In this document: piece after piece, positions 8,052 through 17,063 of the stretch | Position numbering within the stretch: position 1 is the stretch's first letter | Layout of the letters: every line of letters begins with the position of its first letter | Source: Candidatus Cloacimonadota bacterium | GTDB taxonomy: Bacteria; Cloacimonadota; Cloacimonadia; Cloacimonadales; Cloacimonadaceae | Assembly (NCBI GenBank): GCA_023392795.1 | Contig: JAEWNJ010000044.1 | Location: forward strand, 1 to 51,628 | Direction of reading: 5' to 3' | Length of the DNA stretch: 51,628 nucleotides | The notes under the pieces: generated by a model | What the model was told of the DNA's origin: nothing | Database searches by the model: none | Seen by the model: the letters and a program-made list of their open reading frames with translations, nothing else | Translations under genes and position numbers: made by a program

Positions 8052-9014
8052 ATGCCTACCAAGTTGTCTCGCGCTCAGCGCCTGCAAAAAGAAATCCGCA
8101 ATCACGTCGGGATTGTGTTTGCTTCCCTTTTTTTCGCTGCCGGTTATTCGTGGTTCCTCTTACCATACAACATGGCTCCCGGCGGAGTTGGGGGTATATC
8201 CCAGATCCTGAATGCCTTTTTTGGCCTGCCCAATGGTGTCTCCATGGTGATGATCAATATCCCGCTCTTCATCATCAGCTTCATCTTTATCGGGAAATCC
8301 TTTGGCAGTAAGTCTCTTTACGGAATGCTGGTATCAGCTCTGATGACCGACTTTATGAGTTTCCCCGTATTGCATAAAGTGGGTCTGGTAAGTGACCTGG
8401 CGCAGTACACTCATGTGGTGAACGGACGGATCATTTATGCCATGCTTCCTCCTGAAGAGATGTTTCTCTCTGCCATTGCGGGTTCAGTTCTGCTGGGTTT
8501 AGGTTTGGGCTTGATCTTCCGTTTTCGAGGTTCTACGGGTGGCACGGATATCCCTGTCGCTCTGATCAAGCAAAAAGCCAATCTATCCATCGGCACGGGA
8601 TACTACATTGTGGAGACTGGCATCATCCTGGCTGTAGCGCTCTTGCTTGGCGATCCCAAACTGCTCATTTGGGGCTATATAAACCTTTTTATCACCACCA
8701 AAATCACTGATCTGGCTTCTGAGGGTTTACCATACATCAAAGGCGTGTACATTATATCTAATGACGTGGATGAGATCCGGGACGAGATCTATGACAAGCT
8801 TGAGCGTGGTGTCACCTATCTCAAGGCGATGAGTGGCTTTCATCAGAGAGACATAAATGTGCTCTTTTGCGTGCTAAACCGACGTCAAGTGCCTCAGTTA
8901 ACCGACCTTGTAAAGGAGATTGATCCAGATGCCTTTATGATTTTAACCGATGTCTATGACGTTCTGGGTTATGGCTTTAAAAGCAGGAACATCAATTTGA
9001 AGGATCAATCCTGA
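8052..9014 (+). CDS. YitT family membrane protein
   Basis: A 320-aa inner-membrane protein. About five hydrophobic segments fill residues ~18-210, including IVFASLFFAAGYSWFLLPYN, and the family-typical APGGVGGISQIL and GSTGGTDIPVALI loops. A soluble C-terminal domain (about 225-305) carries GVTYLKAMSGFHQRDINVLF and ends in DVLGYGFKSR, matching the DUF2179 tail of YitT/YebE-type proteins. The transported substrate and role of this family are not established. The ATG follows AGGAGA at 6-nt spacing. It is monocistronic: the next gene is convergent. The 112 bp downstream show no clear terminator. Confidence 0.85.
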   Translation: MPTKLSRAQRLQKEIRNHVGIVFASLFFAAGYSWFLLPYNMAPGGVGGISQILNAFFGLPNGVSMVMINIPLFIISFIFIGKSFGSKSLYGMLVSALMTDFMSFPVLHKVGLVSDLAQYTHVVNGRIIYAMLPPEEMFLSAIAGSVLLGLGLGLIFRFRGSTGGTDIPVALIKQKANLSIGTGYYIVETGIILAVALLLGDPKLLIWGYINLFITTKITDLASEGLPYIKGVYIISNDVDEIRDEIYDKLERGVTYLKAMSGFHQRDINVLFCVLNRRQVPQLTDLVKEIDPDAFMILTDVYDVLGYGFKSRNINLKDQS

Positions 9015-9126
9015 TCTCGCTGGACGATGTAATCCGGTTCCACTTTCGTCACACTCTTGAAGTATCTCCCTAGTGGTTAGCGCTGAAAGAGGGTGAATAG
9101 TGTTGTCAGTGGTCAGGTAAGGCCGA

Positions 9127-12100
9127 TCAGGGCAGCTTGAAATCCACTATCACATTCAACACTTCGTGCCATCTGTGCATGATGTCATCGAATAGTACTT
9201 TGGCATTTTCCTTGCTAATGTCTTCACCAGATTTTTCCAGGATGGCTGCCGCTTCTGCCAGAGCTATGAAATACATGTTTTGGGCAGAACCGCGGATGGA
9301 ATGCAAGATGGCTTTCATCTCGGGCAGATCAACACGATCGATTGCTTGCTTCAGGTCTTCAAGCTTTGTGGGGATGCTATTTTGGACAATATCCAAGAGA
9401 CTATACAGGGTCTCTTCGTCCTGAGACAGGTTATCCATCAAAGCTTGATAATTGAATAGATGCTTATCTATCTGAGGTCTACGCTCTGAGTTGCTCTGAG
9501 GAAGGATCTCGCTGAGGTAATCCAGCATCGTTTCACGCAGCTCTGCGGCCAAAACTGGCTTGGTCACAAAGTCGTTCATACCAGCGTCCAGACACTTTTG
9601 GCGCTCCTCTTTCAGCGCGCCGGCAGTGATGGCGATGATAGGAACCTGGGATGTCTTACGAATCTCTCTGGTGGCGCTGATGCCGTCCATATTGGGCATC
9701 TGCACGTCCATTAAGATCAGATGGGGTTCGTGTTCTTTCTGTGCTTTAATGGCTTCCAGACCATCAGATGCTTCCAGGATCTCGGCGTCAGTGATCTGCT
9801 GAATGATCATTTCCTTCAGGAGGGTTAGATTCAAGATATTGTCTTCAGCGATCAAGATGCGAGCTCTGGTATCGAACGAAACGGTCTGCATTTCCGATAG
9901 CATGGGTACAGGGGTGGCTCTGGTGATTTCTCGGGAATTGGAATCAATACTTAGCAGGGCATTGTAAAGCTGGCGGGTTTTGACTGGTTTTACCAGGCGG
10001 TTATGAATATCCAGCTTTTTACATTCGTTGATGATGACAGCATCTTCGGCTGAGCTATGCAGCAGGATGGCGGGTATTCTTTGATGCTTGCCGGTAAGCT
10101 GAGAGCGGATCATCTTCATCGTGTTTATGCCATTCAGATAAGGCATATTGTAGTCCAAAACCATGGCATCAATGTCACTTTGGTTTTGCAGGACTTCCAC
10201 AGCTTTCAGGCCGTCTATGGCGCAGATAGGGGTCAATCCCCAGTGTAAAAGCGTGTGTTGCAGGATGGTTAGGTTGTTTTGATTATCATCCACGATCAGT
10301 ACTTTCTTTAGATTCTTCATTTCGCCAGCCTGAGCTCTTTCACCCACCTCCACTCTGGCGTTGATGGTAAATGAAAATACCGATCCTTTACCTTCTTCAC
10401 TATCAAGATCAATGTGGGAGTTCATCATCTGTGCCAAATGGCTGGAGATGATCAGCCCCAGCCCTGTGCCGCCATATCTGCGAGTAGTGGAGGAATCGAG
10501 CTGAGAAAATGCCCTGAACAGCATCTTGCGTTGCTGGGGTTTGATGCCAATCCCGGTATCGCGAACCGTGAATGTGATATCTGCATGGTCGCCATCGGTC
10601 ATCCGGTGTTCCAGCTTAACGTGCACTTCGCCCTGCTCGGTGAATTTGGCGGCATTACTAAGCAGATTAACCAATATCTGGTTTACCCTCAGGGGATCAA
10701 TCACGGCATATCTGGGGATCTGAGGATCAATTTCCAGGAGTAATTCGATTTTCTTCTGCGCTGTCTTGATCTTCACAATGTCGGCAGCATGTTCCACCAG
10801 TTCGATGATATCAGTACGCAGCAGTTCCAGTTCCAGTTTCCCAGCCTCGATCTTGGAGAAATCCAAAATATCATTGATGATACCCAGAAGGTTATAGCTG
10901 GAGCTGACCACGTTCTGCGCATATGACTGCTGTGTGCTGTTCAGCGTGGAGTTTAGCATCAATTCGGTAAATCCGATCACTCCATTCAGGGGAGTACGAA
11001 TCTCATGGCTCATATTGGCCAAAAACTCACTCTTAGCCTTGCTGGCGGCTTCTGCTTTTTCTTTCTCCTGACGCAGGTTGTTCTCCAATTCCACTCGGTT
11101 ACGAAGGTTCACCAATAGTCTGGAATATAGTTCCAGTAGAGTAATCTCTTTGTCGGTGTATCTCTTGGTCTGTCTCACCGAGTCAAATCCCACAAAACCG
11201 ATGCAGAGATCATCTTTCATCATGGGGAGGGCGATCGTGCTTCTGACGCTTTGAGGCTCAAGAATCTTCCGGATGGGATCATCTACCGACAGCAAGTCCA
11301 CATTTTCTACATACACGTATTTCCCAGCCAGATGGTTGCTTGTCCAGTACCCGATATCGGCAAGGGGGATGGTCTGCAAGTTTAGAATCTGTGCAGATAT
11401 GCCGATCCTGGTCCATTCAAACGTATTCTTAGTGATCCCGTTATCCCAATCGTATTCAAACACATAGACCCTATCTGAACTGGTGAACTCGCCCATATCG
11501 GCCAACGATGATTGGATGGATTCTTCCATTTTATCCGAAGGCATGCTTATGTACTGAGTGGCAATCTTGGTAAGCAGATCCTGCAATTCATTTTGATAGT
11601 TGACTATCTCTTCAATCTCCTGTTTCAGAATTACATCAGCCAGGACATTGGCGATTACTTTGATGTTGTTTACTACAGACTCGGAGAATTCCCTGTATAC
11701 TCCAATACTATCAAAACCGAAGTAACCCAATACTCTCTGCCCGGCAACGATTGGTACGCACAGAATAGATTTGACATTCTGACTGGCCAGGATTTGCTTT
11801 TCCGCTATTGCGGCTTTGGGCATCTTGCCAGTATCTGGTATATTGATTATTTGTGATGCGAGGATGTGAGTGCTCCACCATGGGATGGATGAGGAAGGGA
11901 AGTTTTGAACTAAGGGCTGCAATGCCTCCACATGGTCATTGTGCCATTCGTTTGTGTCACTAATACTTTGATAATCCTGCGAGTAGCGGCACACGTAAGC
12001 CCTGTGGACACCGAAGAATTTGCCAACCCTGGCCAAGGCTTCATCGATCAACTCGCTCAGATTCTGCAAAGTCGATTTAAGGAAGTCGGTGGAGATATCC

Positions 12101-13656
12101 ACAATCATCCGCTGGAAATCGCCTTGCAGAGTAAGTGCCTCGATGGCTCTACGTTCACTGTTCACATCCCTGAGTAGGGCGATGGCTTTGCCTCCCTCAT
12201 AGGGGGTTATTCTGGCTTCATATGCTCTTTTTTCACCCTCTGTTTCGAGATCAATATCGATTGTGTGCAAAGCGTCTGATTGCTGAAGATTGGCCAATAC
12301 TGAGAGTATCTTATCCGAAGCTTGTCCGGAGTCGATATCTGCCACATTCCTTCCGATCAGGTGTTGTCTGGGTATCTTTATATCAGTGTTTATCCCAGCC
12401 TTTACATCCGCTATCGTCCCATCCTGTTCCAGGATAAACATCAAATCGGGTATGGCGTTAAGCAGGGATTCTATGTAGACGTTTTTTTGCTTTAGTTCTT
12501 TCTCATAGCGTAGTTGCTCGGTTACATCGCGACTGACGCCGAGTAGGCCCTTAAACTTACCATTCTCATCTCTTAGAAAGGATATATGCATCGAGATATC
12601 AATCACCGAGCCATCCGTCTTTATGTACTGAGTATTGATGATTCTCGTGCGCTGACGGTTTGCAGCCGGATCTTCATCCAGGGCTATTTCCTCCAGGAGT
12701 ATGTTTCGCATATGAGCTCTGGACTCAGGGCTATGCTTTTCATGCATCTGGCGGCTGAGATGTTCTTCTACGGTCTCTCCCAGGACGTTCTGGACAGACG
12801 GGCTTACCCAGATAGTATTTAGTGTTTTATCTGATACAAAGATGATGTCGCTCACGTTTTCTGTGATGATACGGAGTTGTTCTTCGCTCTCATTGAGTGC
12901 TAGTAGGGCATTGTGGTTTTGCGTGTTCTCGCGGATGTTCAGGAGTATGGCATTGATCGCCGGGATGTGCAGCAGGTTGGTGGCAATGGCATCCACCCAA
13001 TGCTCGCCACCTTCCGCGTCCAGGATCCTCAATTCCCCATTGTGAGTTTGTTCTGGTTCTTCCAGCACGGTATTCATGAATTGTTTGAGTTTTGTTCGGT
13101 CATCGGGATGTATAAATTTCAGGCTACGCGATCCCACGAAACTACTGGCTTTAAACCCCAGGATCTTCTCGACGGCATCGCTGGAGTAGCGTACATTTAG
13201 GTCTTTATCAAGGAGCAACATCCAATCTGCCGAGTACCTGCTGATCAAATGAAACCGGTCTTTGGTTTCCTGGATTTGGCTTTGCATCTCCCAGCTTTTC
13301 GTGGTATCCATAAAGATGGTGGTGAACATGTCTTCAGATATGGCGTGGGCAAAGACGAGGAACCATTTCTGGAGTGCGTCAGAATACTCTTCAAACACTC
13401 TGTCCCTACCCGTCTTGCACACTTCCTCGTACGTCTCGACCCAACGGTTCCCTTTACCCAAGTCGTGGGGTAGACACTCGCTGAGGGTTTTACCGATGAT
13501 ATCTTTGGCTTTTAGCCCCGTTGAGTTCTCGAAAGCCTCGTTTACTTCCAGGAACACATAGTCGATTGCCTTACCTTCCTGATCGAATCGCATTCTATGC
13601 AATGCGAAAGCAAAAGGGGCTTTTATCAGTAATTCTTTATAACGCGACAAGTCCAT
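9127..13656 (-). CDS. Orphan hybrid sensor histidine kinase (PAS, GAF, HisKA, HATPase, REC, REC, Hpt)
   Basis: A 1509-aa multidomain phosphorelay sensor with no membrane segment, so probably cytoplasmic. Order by residue: PAS-like ~10-120, PAS ~130-245, PAS ~255-380, PAS-like ~390-500, GAF ~525-680, GAF ~700-855, a coiled linker, HisKA with FLANMSHEIRTPLNG (phospho-His 884), HATPase with NLLSNAAKF (998-1006), DTGIGI (1033-1038) and GGTGLGL, REC1 (DD 1123-1124, phospho-Asp 1168, K1223), REC2 (phospho-Asp 1317 in LMDVQMPNMDG, TKP 1365-1367), and Hpt with LHSIRGSAQN (phospho-His 1452). Every relay residue is present, so it could run a full internal relay and pass phosphate to an unlinked regulator. 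No output regulator lies in the window. GAGGAA precedes the ATG by five bases. Confidence 0.93.
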   Translation of the reverse strand: MDLSRYKELLIKAPFAFALHRMRFDQEGKAIDYVFLEVNEAFENSTGLKAKDIIGKTLSECLPHDLGKGNRWVETYEEVCKTGRDRVFEEYSDALQKWFLVFAHAISEDMFTTIFMDTTKSWEMQSQIQETKDRFHLISRYSADWMLLLDKDLNVRYSSDAVEKILGFKASSFVGSRSLKFIHPDDRTKLKQFMNTVLEEPEQTHNGELRILDAEGGEHWVDAIATNLLHIPAINAILLNIRENTQNHNALLALNESEEQLRIITENVSDIIFVSDKTLNTIWVSPSVQNVLGETVEEHLSRQMHEKHSPESRAHMRNILLEEIALDEDPAANRQRTRIINTQYIKTDGSVIDISMHISFLRDENGKFKGLLGVSRDVTEQLRYEKELKQKNVYIESLLNAIPDLMFILEQDGTIADVKAGINTDIKIPRQHLIGRNVADIDSGQASDKILSVLANLQQSDALHTIDIDLETEGEKRAYEARITPYEGGKAIALLRDVNSERRAIEALTLQGDFQRMIVDISTDFLKSTLQNLSELIDEALARVGKFFGVHRAYVCRYSQDYQSISDTNEWHNDHVEALQPLVQNFPSSSIPWWSTHILASQIINIPDTGKMPKAAIAEKQILASQNVKSILCVPIVAGQRVLGYFGFDSIGVYREFSESVVNNIKVIANVLADVILKQEIEEIVNYQNELQDLLTKIATQYISMPSDKMEESIQSSLADMGEFTSSDRVYVFEYDWDNGITKNTFEWTRIGISAQILNLQTIPLADIGYWTSNHLAGKYVYVENVDLLSVDDPIRKILEPQSVRSTIALPMMKDDLCIGFVGFDSVRQTKRYTDKEITLLELYSRLLVNLRNRVELENNLRQEKEKAEAASKAKSEFLANMSHEIRTPLNGVIGFTELMLNSTLNSTQQSYAQNVVSSSYNLLGIINDILDFSKIEAGKLELELLRTDIIELVEHAADIVKIKTAQKKIELLLEIDPQIPRYAVIDPLRVNQILVNLLSNAAKFTEQGEVHVKLEHRMTDGDHADITFTVRDTGIGIKPQQRKMLFRAFSQLDSSTTRRYGGTGLGLIISSHLAQMMNSHIDLDSEEGKGSVFSFTINARVEVGERAQAGEMKNLKKVLIVDDNQNNLTILQHTLLHWGLTPICAIDGLKAVEVLQNQSDIDAMVLDYNMPYLNGINTMKMIRSQLTGKHQRIPAILLHSSAEDAVIINECKKLDIHNRLVKPVKTRQLYNALLSIDSNSREITRATPVPMLSEMQTVSFDTRARILIAEDNILNLTLLKEMIIQQITDAEILEASDGLEAIKAQKEHEPHLILMDVQMPNMDGISATREIRKTSQVPIIAITAGALKEERQKCLDAGMNDFVTKPVLAAELRETMLDYLSEILPQSNSERRPQIDKHLFNYQALMDNLSQDEETLYSLLDIVQNSIPTKLEDLKQAIDRVDLPEMKAILHSIRGSAQNMYFIALAEAAAILEKSGEDISKENAKVLFDDIMHRWHEVLNVIVDFKLP

Positions 13657-13843
13657 AATTCCTCACAATATACCCGGCTTCACAAAATAAACATCATCCG
13701 GGTTACACGATCCATATCTGGTGTCATTGGTATTAAAGTGCCTAAAATGTCAATGAAATTCAATAGATTCAAGGTGATAAGGGGCAGTAAACTAGAGTAG
13801 CATCACGAAGTGTACGAGGGTAGGGAAAAGGTAATGGAATAGC

Positions 13844-14800
13844 CTAATCCTCGTGCTTGCTTAGATTACGTATGCCTACAGGATTCAAGTCTATGGTATC
13901 ATGTTGCGATGGCATGGTGGAAAAATACTTGCTGTATACAATCTTCAATGTGTTGCTCTCGCTTTCCAGAGGCGTGATATCCGGCATTTCATAGAGCAAA
14001 TCGATGCTCCCTTCAGGTTCTACTTTTGCGTACTCGTAGTCAATACTGTAGATCAGATTGCCCTCTGCATCGAACAAACCCAGGATGAAGAATCCGTGGA
14101 TTTCCACGTCCAGACTGTTCTCGAGGGTTACGTATACATCTGCAGGAACCGGAAGATTGTAAATATCATACAAGAACGTCTCATCATCCGTCACAGGGAC
14201 AACGTTGATTTCACTGCTGAGATTGAAGGCTTGCTCATCCAGCCAGTTTCCGCTGTAGCTTCTGGCGGAACGAAATCCACCCCAATATGCCAAGCTTCGC
14301 TCTTCATACTGCTTCATGCCCGGATCGTTTACGATATAGGACAAGGCCTTGTCGGGGGGACCATCCTGCTTAACCACCAGCACCCAATGGGATCTTCTGC
14401 CAGCCACTTTCACGATCACTTTGTTTCCCAGGCTCAGCTGCTCCGAAAGAAAGCTCCAATCGTTGCGTTTGGTGCTTTGAGCCACCAGTTCCATGCCCAA
14501 GCCTTCGCCATCAATGAGTCCCGGAATCTGCCAGCGCATGTTATTGCCCGCATAGCCACCGTTTTTTCTCAGCCAGTCATTAAGCTTGTCAGGCGTCATA
14601 TATGGGTTTGATGCTTCAGCGTTTAGCAACATTGAGAGACAGGATACCACGCAGCCGCTACGGCCGATTGAACTGCCTCCGCCAAGACGGTTGCTGTTCC
14701 AGCGTGAATCATTCTGCGAAAACCACGTAAAGGTGGAGGCCGACATATTTATTATCAAGATCGTTACGACAATAGTAAGGTAGTATTTTTTCATAGGCAT
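13844..14800 (-). CDS. Secreted C39-like papain-fold cysteine peptidase
   Basis: A protein of about 318 aa with an N-terminal signal peptide (MPMKKYYLTIVVTILIINMS) and a C39_2-like domain. The catalytic Cys lies in GRSGCVVSCLSMLL (C50 in this numbering), the His in RRSHWVLVV (H138) and the Asp in YIVNDPG (D159); the WFSQNDSRW opening is typical of this group. The C-terminal ~130 residues look beta-rich and are unrecognised. Such proteins are often exported and act on peptides or peptide cross-links; the substrate here is unknown. An upstream in-frame ATG (14848) would place a non-signal extension in front, so the ATG at 14800, or the one six bases later, is preferred. Ribosome sites are weak. 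It precedes the histidine kinase by 187 bp on the same strand. Confidence 0.7.
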   Translation of the reverse strand: MPMKKYYLTIVVTILIINMSASTFTWFSQNDSRWNSNRLGGGSSIGRSGCVVSCLSMLLNAEASNPYMTPDKLNDWLRKNGGYAGNNMRWQIPGLIDGEGLGMELVAQSTKRNDWSFLSEQLSLGNKVIVKVAGRRSHWVLVVKQDGPPDKALSYIVNDPGMKQYEERSLAYWGGFRSARSYSGNWLDEQAFNLSSEINVVPVTDDETFLYDIYNLPVPADVYVTLENSLDVEIHGFFILGLFDAEGNLIYSIDYEYAKVEPEGSIDLLYEMPDITPLESESNTLKIVYSKYFSTMPSQHDTIDLNPVGIRNLSKHED

Positions 14801-15021
14801 TACTCGCTTAACTTGCTGCAAAAGAATGCAATAAGTTACGTGAGACAACTGTGTTGAGGCAGTTCAGGCTGTCAACTTCTATTTTTCCCTTGCCAGAAAT
14901 CGAACACCTAAATATCTTGCAAAAAAAGTACCTGCGATGAGAGATGAGTTCTGGCATCAAGGGAGCATAAAACACTCGCCTGGCCGTCTATCTATCTTCT
15001 ATATCGCAATCAGGATGAATC

Positions 15022-15294
15022 ATGAATCTAAAACGCCATGTTGTCACTATCGTGATAGACGATATTGACACGGCCTTCCAGCCTGTGAGCGAGCTCCTGC
15101 ATGCTTATGCGCCGCATATCCTTTTACGTGTGGGTTATCCCATGCGGGATTGGGGTGTATCCGCAATCTTCCTCGTGATGGAAATGAACACCGCCGATAT
15201 GGGCGCATTTTCCGGAAAACTGGGAATGATGCAGGGAGTAAAGGTAAAAACTACCACTTTGAAAATAGGAGATCCCCATGAAAATCAGCATTGA
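15022..15294 (+). CDS. TM1266-type putative [FeFe]-hydrogenase system regulator (ACT-like)
   Basis: A 90-aa protein resembling the small ACT-like family typified by Thermotoga TM1266, often found beside hydrogenase maturation genes and annotated as iron-only hydrogenase system regulator. Visible features: an alternating beta-alpha-beta pattern, YAPHILLRVGYPMRDWGVSA in the middle, and a KLGMMQGVKVKTTTLK tail typical of the family. It overlaps the hydG start by 17 nt, which supports the assignment by context. No DNA-binding motif is visible, so a direct regulatory role is not shown by the sequence. Confidence 0.75.
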   Translation: MNLKRHVVTIVIDDIDTAFQPVSELLHAYAPHILLRVGYPMRDWGVSAIFLVMEMNTADMGAFSGKLGMMQGVKVKTTTLKIGDPHENQH

Positions 15295-16687
15295 GGGCGT
15301 AAAGTCCTTTATCCCGAATCAAGAAATTGAGCGATTACTGCAGGAACAGAAGAACGCGCCTGCTTCCCGTATCCGTGATATCATAGCCAAATCACTGGAT
15401 AAACAGCGCCTCAATCCGGACGAAACAGCCGCCCTGATCAATGTAAAGGATCCCGAACTCCGTCAATTGATCATGGATGGCGCGCACGAATTGAAAGAAC
15501 GGATCTACGGCAACAGGATTGTTCTTTTTGCTCCGCTCTATGTAGGAAACGAGTGCATAAACGATTGTGTCTATTGTGGTTTCCGGATATCGAACAAGGA
15601 ATGTCAGCGTTCCACCCTTAGCCACGATGACTTGGTAGCAGAAACTAAAGCTTTGGTGGAGACGGGGCACAAACGCCTGATCATGGTGTACGGCGAACAT
15701 CCCATGTACGACGCCCGCTTCATTGCCGATACTGTACAAACCGTGTATGACACCAAATACAAAAAAGGTGAAATCCGCCGGGTAAACATCAATGCCGCAC
15801 CAATGGATATCGAAGGTTACCGGATCGTTAAATCTGTAGGCATAGGCACCTATCAGATCTTCCAGGAGACCTACCATCAGCCCACCTACGAAAAGTTGCA
15901 CCCCAGAGGCCCCAAGAGCAGCTTCCTCTGGCGTTTGGACGGTCTGGACCGCGCTATGAAAGCCGGGATCGACGATCTGGGCATCGGCGCTCTGATGGGT
16001 CTGTATGACTGGCGCTTTGAGGTGATGGGTCTGCTGTATCACACCATTCATCTCGAGGATACTTTTGGCGTGGGACCCCACACCATCTCCTTCCCGCGCA
16101 TCGAGCCTGCCAATGGTACTGATTTCGCAGAGCATCCTCCATACGGGGTAAGCGATGACGATTTCAAACTATTGGTGGCCAGCATCCGCCTCAGCGTTCC
16201 ATATACCGGCATGATACTCACCGCTCGTGAACCTATCGCCATACGCAATGAAGTGTTACGTTTTGGGGTATCCCAGATCGATGCCGGCAGCTCCATCGGT
16301 GTGGGCGATTATTCTCACAAAGATGAGGAATCCCGCAAGAAGTCTCAATTTGTGCTAGGCGATACTCGCAGTCTGGATGATGTGATCCATGAATTGGCCC
16401 AGGGTGGGTACATTCCTTCATTCTGCACTTCCTGTTATCGTGCAGGGCGGACGGGAGAACACTTTATGGAGTTTGCCATTCCTGGTTTCGTAAAGCGCTT
16501 CTGCACTCCGAATGCTTTACTCACTTTTGCCGAGTATCTCTACGATTTCTCTTCGGAAAGAACCCTGAAAACCGGTCTTGCTCTGATTGATAGTGAACTG
16601 GCCAAGGTGGAAGACGAGAGTATGAAGAAGGCTGTTACAGAAAAGCTGCAACAGATGAAAGCGGGAACCCGCGATCTCTACTTCTAG
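15278..16687 (+). CDS. hydG: [FeFe]-hydrogenase H-cluster radical SAM maturase HydG
   Basis: A 469-aa radical-SAM enzyme that cleaves tyrosine to supply CO, cyanide and iron for the H-cluster of [FeFe] hydrogenase. The SAM cluster motif is CINDCVYC (C93, C97, C100). The second cluster motif, which separates HydG from the thiamine enzyme ThiH, is CTSC...C with spacing CX2CX22C (C383, C386, C409). Length fits HydG. AGGAG precedes the ATG, which lies inside the end of the TM1266-type gene. No hydE, hydF or hydrogenase structural gene is in the window, so those must lie elsewhere. A GC-rich terminator follows. Confidence 0.95.
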   Translation: MKISIEGVKSFIPNQEIERLLQEQKNAPASRIRDIIAKSLDKQRLNPDETAALINVKDPELRQLIMDGAHELKERIYGNRIVLFAPLYVGNECINDCVYCGFRISNKECQRSTLSHDDLVAETKALVETGHKRLIMVYGEHPMYDARFIADTVQTVYDTKYKKGEIRRVNINAAPMDIEGYRIVKSVGIGTYQIFQETYHQPTYEKLHPRGPKSSFLWRLDGLDRAMKAGIDDLGIGALMGLYDWRFEVMGLLYHTIHLEDTFGVGPHTISFPRIEPANGTDFAEHPPYGVSDDDFKLLVASIRLSVPYTGMILTAREPIAIRNEVLRFGVSQIDAGSSIGVGDYSHKDEESRKKSQFVLGDTRSLDDVIHELAQGGYIPSFCTSCYRAGRTGEHFMEFAIPGFVKRFCTPNALLTFAEYLYDFSSERTLKTGLALIDSELAKVEDESMKKAVTEKLQQMKAGTRDLYF

Positions 16688-16712
16688 GCTAATCTGATCA
16701 ATCCATTATCAT

Positions 16713-16734
16713 GGGCGGTTCATTACGACCGCCC
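16713..16734 (+). terminator. Rho-independent terminator of hydG
   Basis: GGGCGGT (16713-16719) pairs with ACCGCCC (16728-16734) across an 8-nt loop, followed by TGTTTTA, 26 bp after the hydG stop. Confidence 0.75.
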
Positions 16735-16855
16735 TGTTTTATCTCTCGGAAAGCCCTTTACCAGCACTGATCCATCAGCACTCCCTGCCTCCATGTGAAA
16801 TCCTGTTCGTAAGGCAAGCTTTGCTACCTTGACGGCGTCTATCTCATAGTAATCT

Positions 16856-16896
16856 AGCTCCAATCAAGCCTTAACTATTAACGCTTGATTGGGGCT
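16856..16896. repeat. 14-bp imperfect inverted repeat
   Basis: AGCTCCAATCAAGC (16856-16869) pairs with GCTTGATTGGGGCT (16883-16896) with one G-U-type mismatch and a 13-nt AT-rich loop. No T-run follows on either strand. It may end transcripts from the minus-strand aldolase run, or be a dispersed repeat. Confidence 0.45.
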
Positions 16897-17063
16897 TGAT
16901 AGGGATGTGATCAAGAGCCCGGAATGGGGAACCGGGTGCTGAAGAAATTGCTTTCCATGATCAACAAAACTGATACTCTGTAGTGAGAATGAATGTGGAG
17001 CATACGCTTTGACTATTTGCCAAAAATCGTGCGAAGAGTTATCCGTCTGATTTTTAGGACACC

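Larger units (their letters stand above)
16688..17063. other. 376-bp intergenic region between convergent genes
   Basis: Contains the hydG terminator and a 14-bp imperfect inverted repeat at 16856-16896, listed separately. A 116-codon reading frame on the minus strand from 17214 only reads the aldolase gene out of frame and was not accepted. Nothing else is supported. Confidence 0.6.

Noticed and set aside
9015..9126. Terminator between the YitT-type gene and the histidine kinase
   Set aside because: No stem with a T-run could be found in either direction.
15392..16135. 247-codon open frame antisense to hydG, and similar long antisense frames at 13901-14611 and 31918-32634
   Set aside because: They mirror strongly supported genes, have no recognisable motifs and arise from codon bias of the sense strand.
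15278..16687. Assignment as ThiH (thiamine synthesis) rather than HydG
   Set aside because: The CX2CX22C second-cluster motif and the TM1266-type neighbour are specific to HydG; no thiamine gene is nearby.
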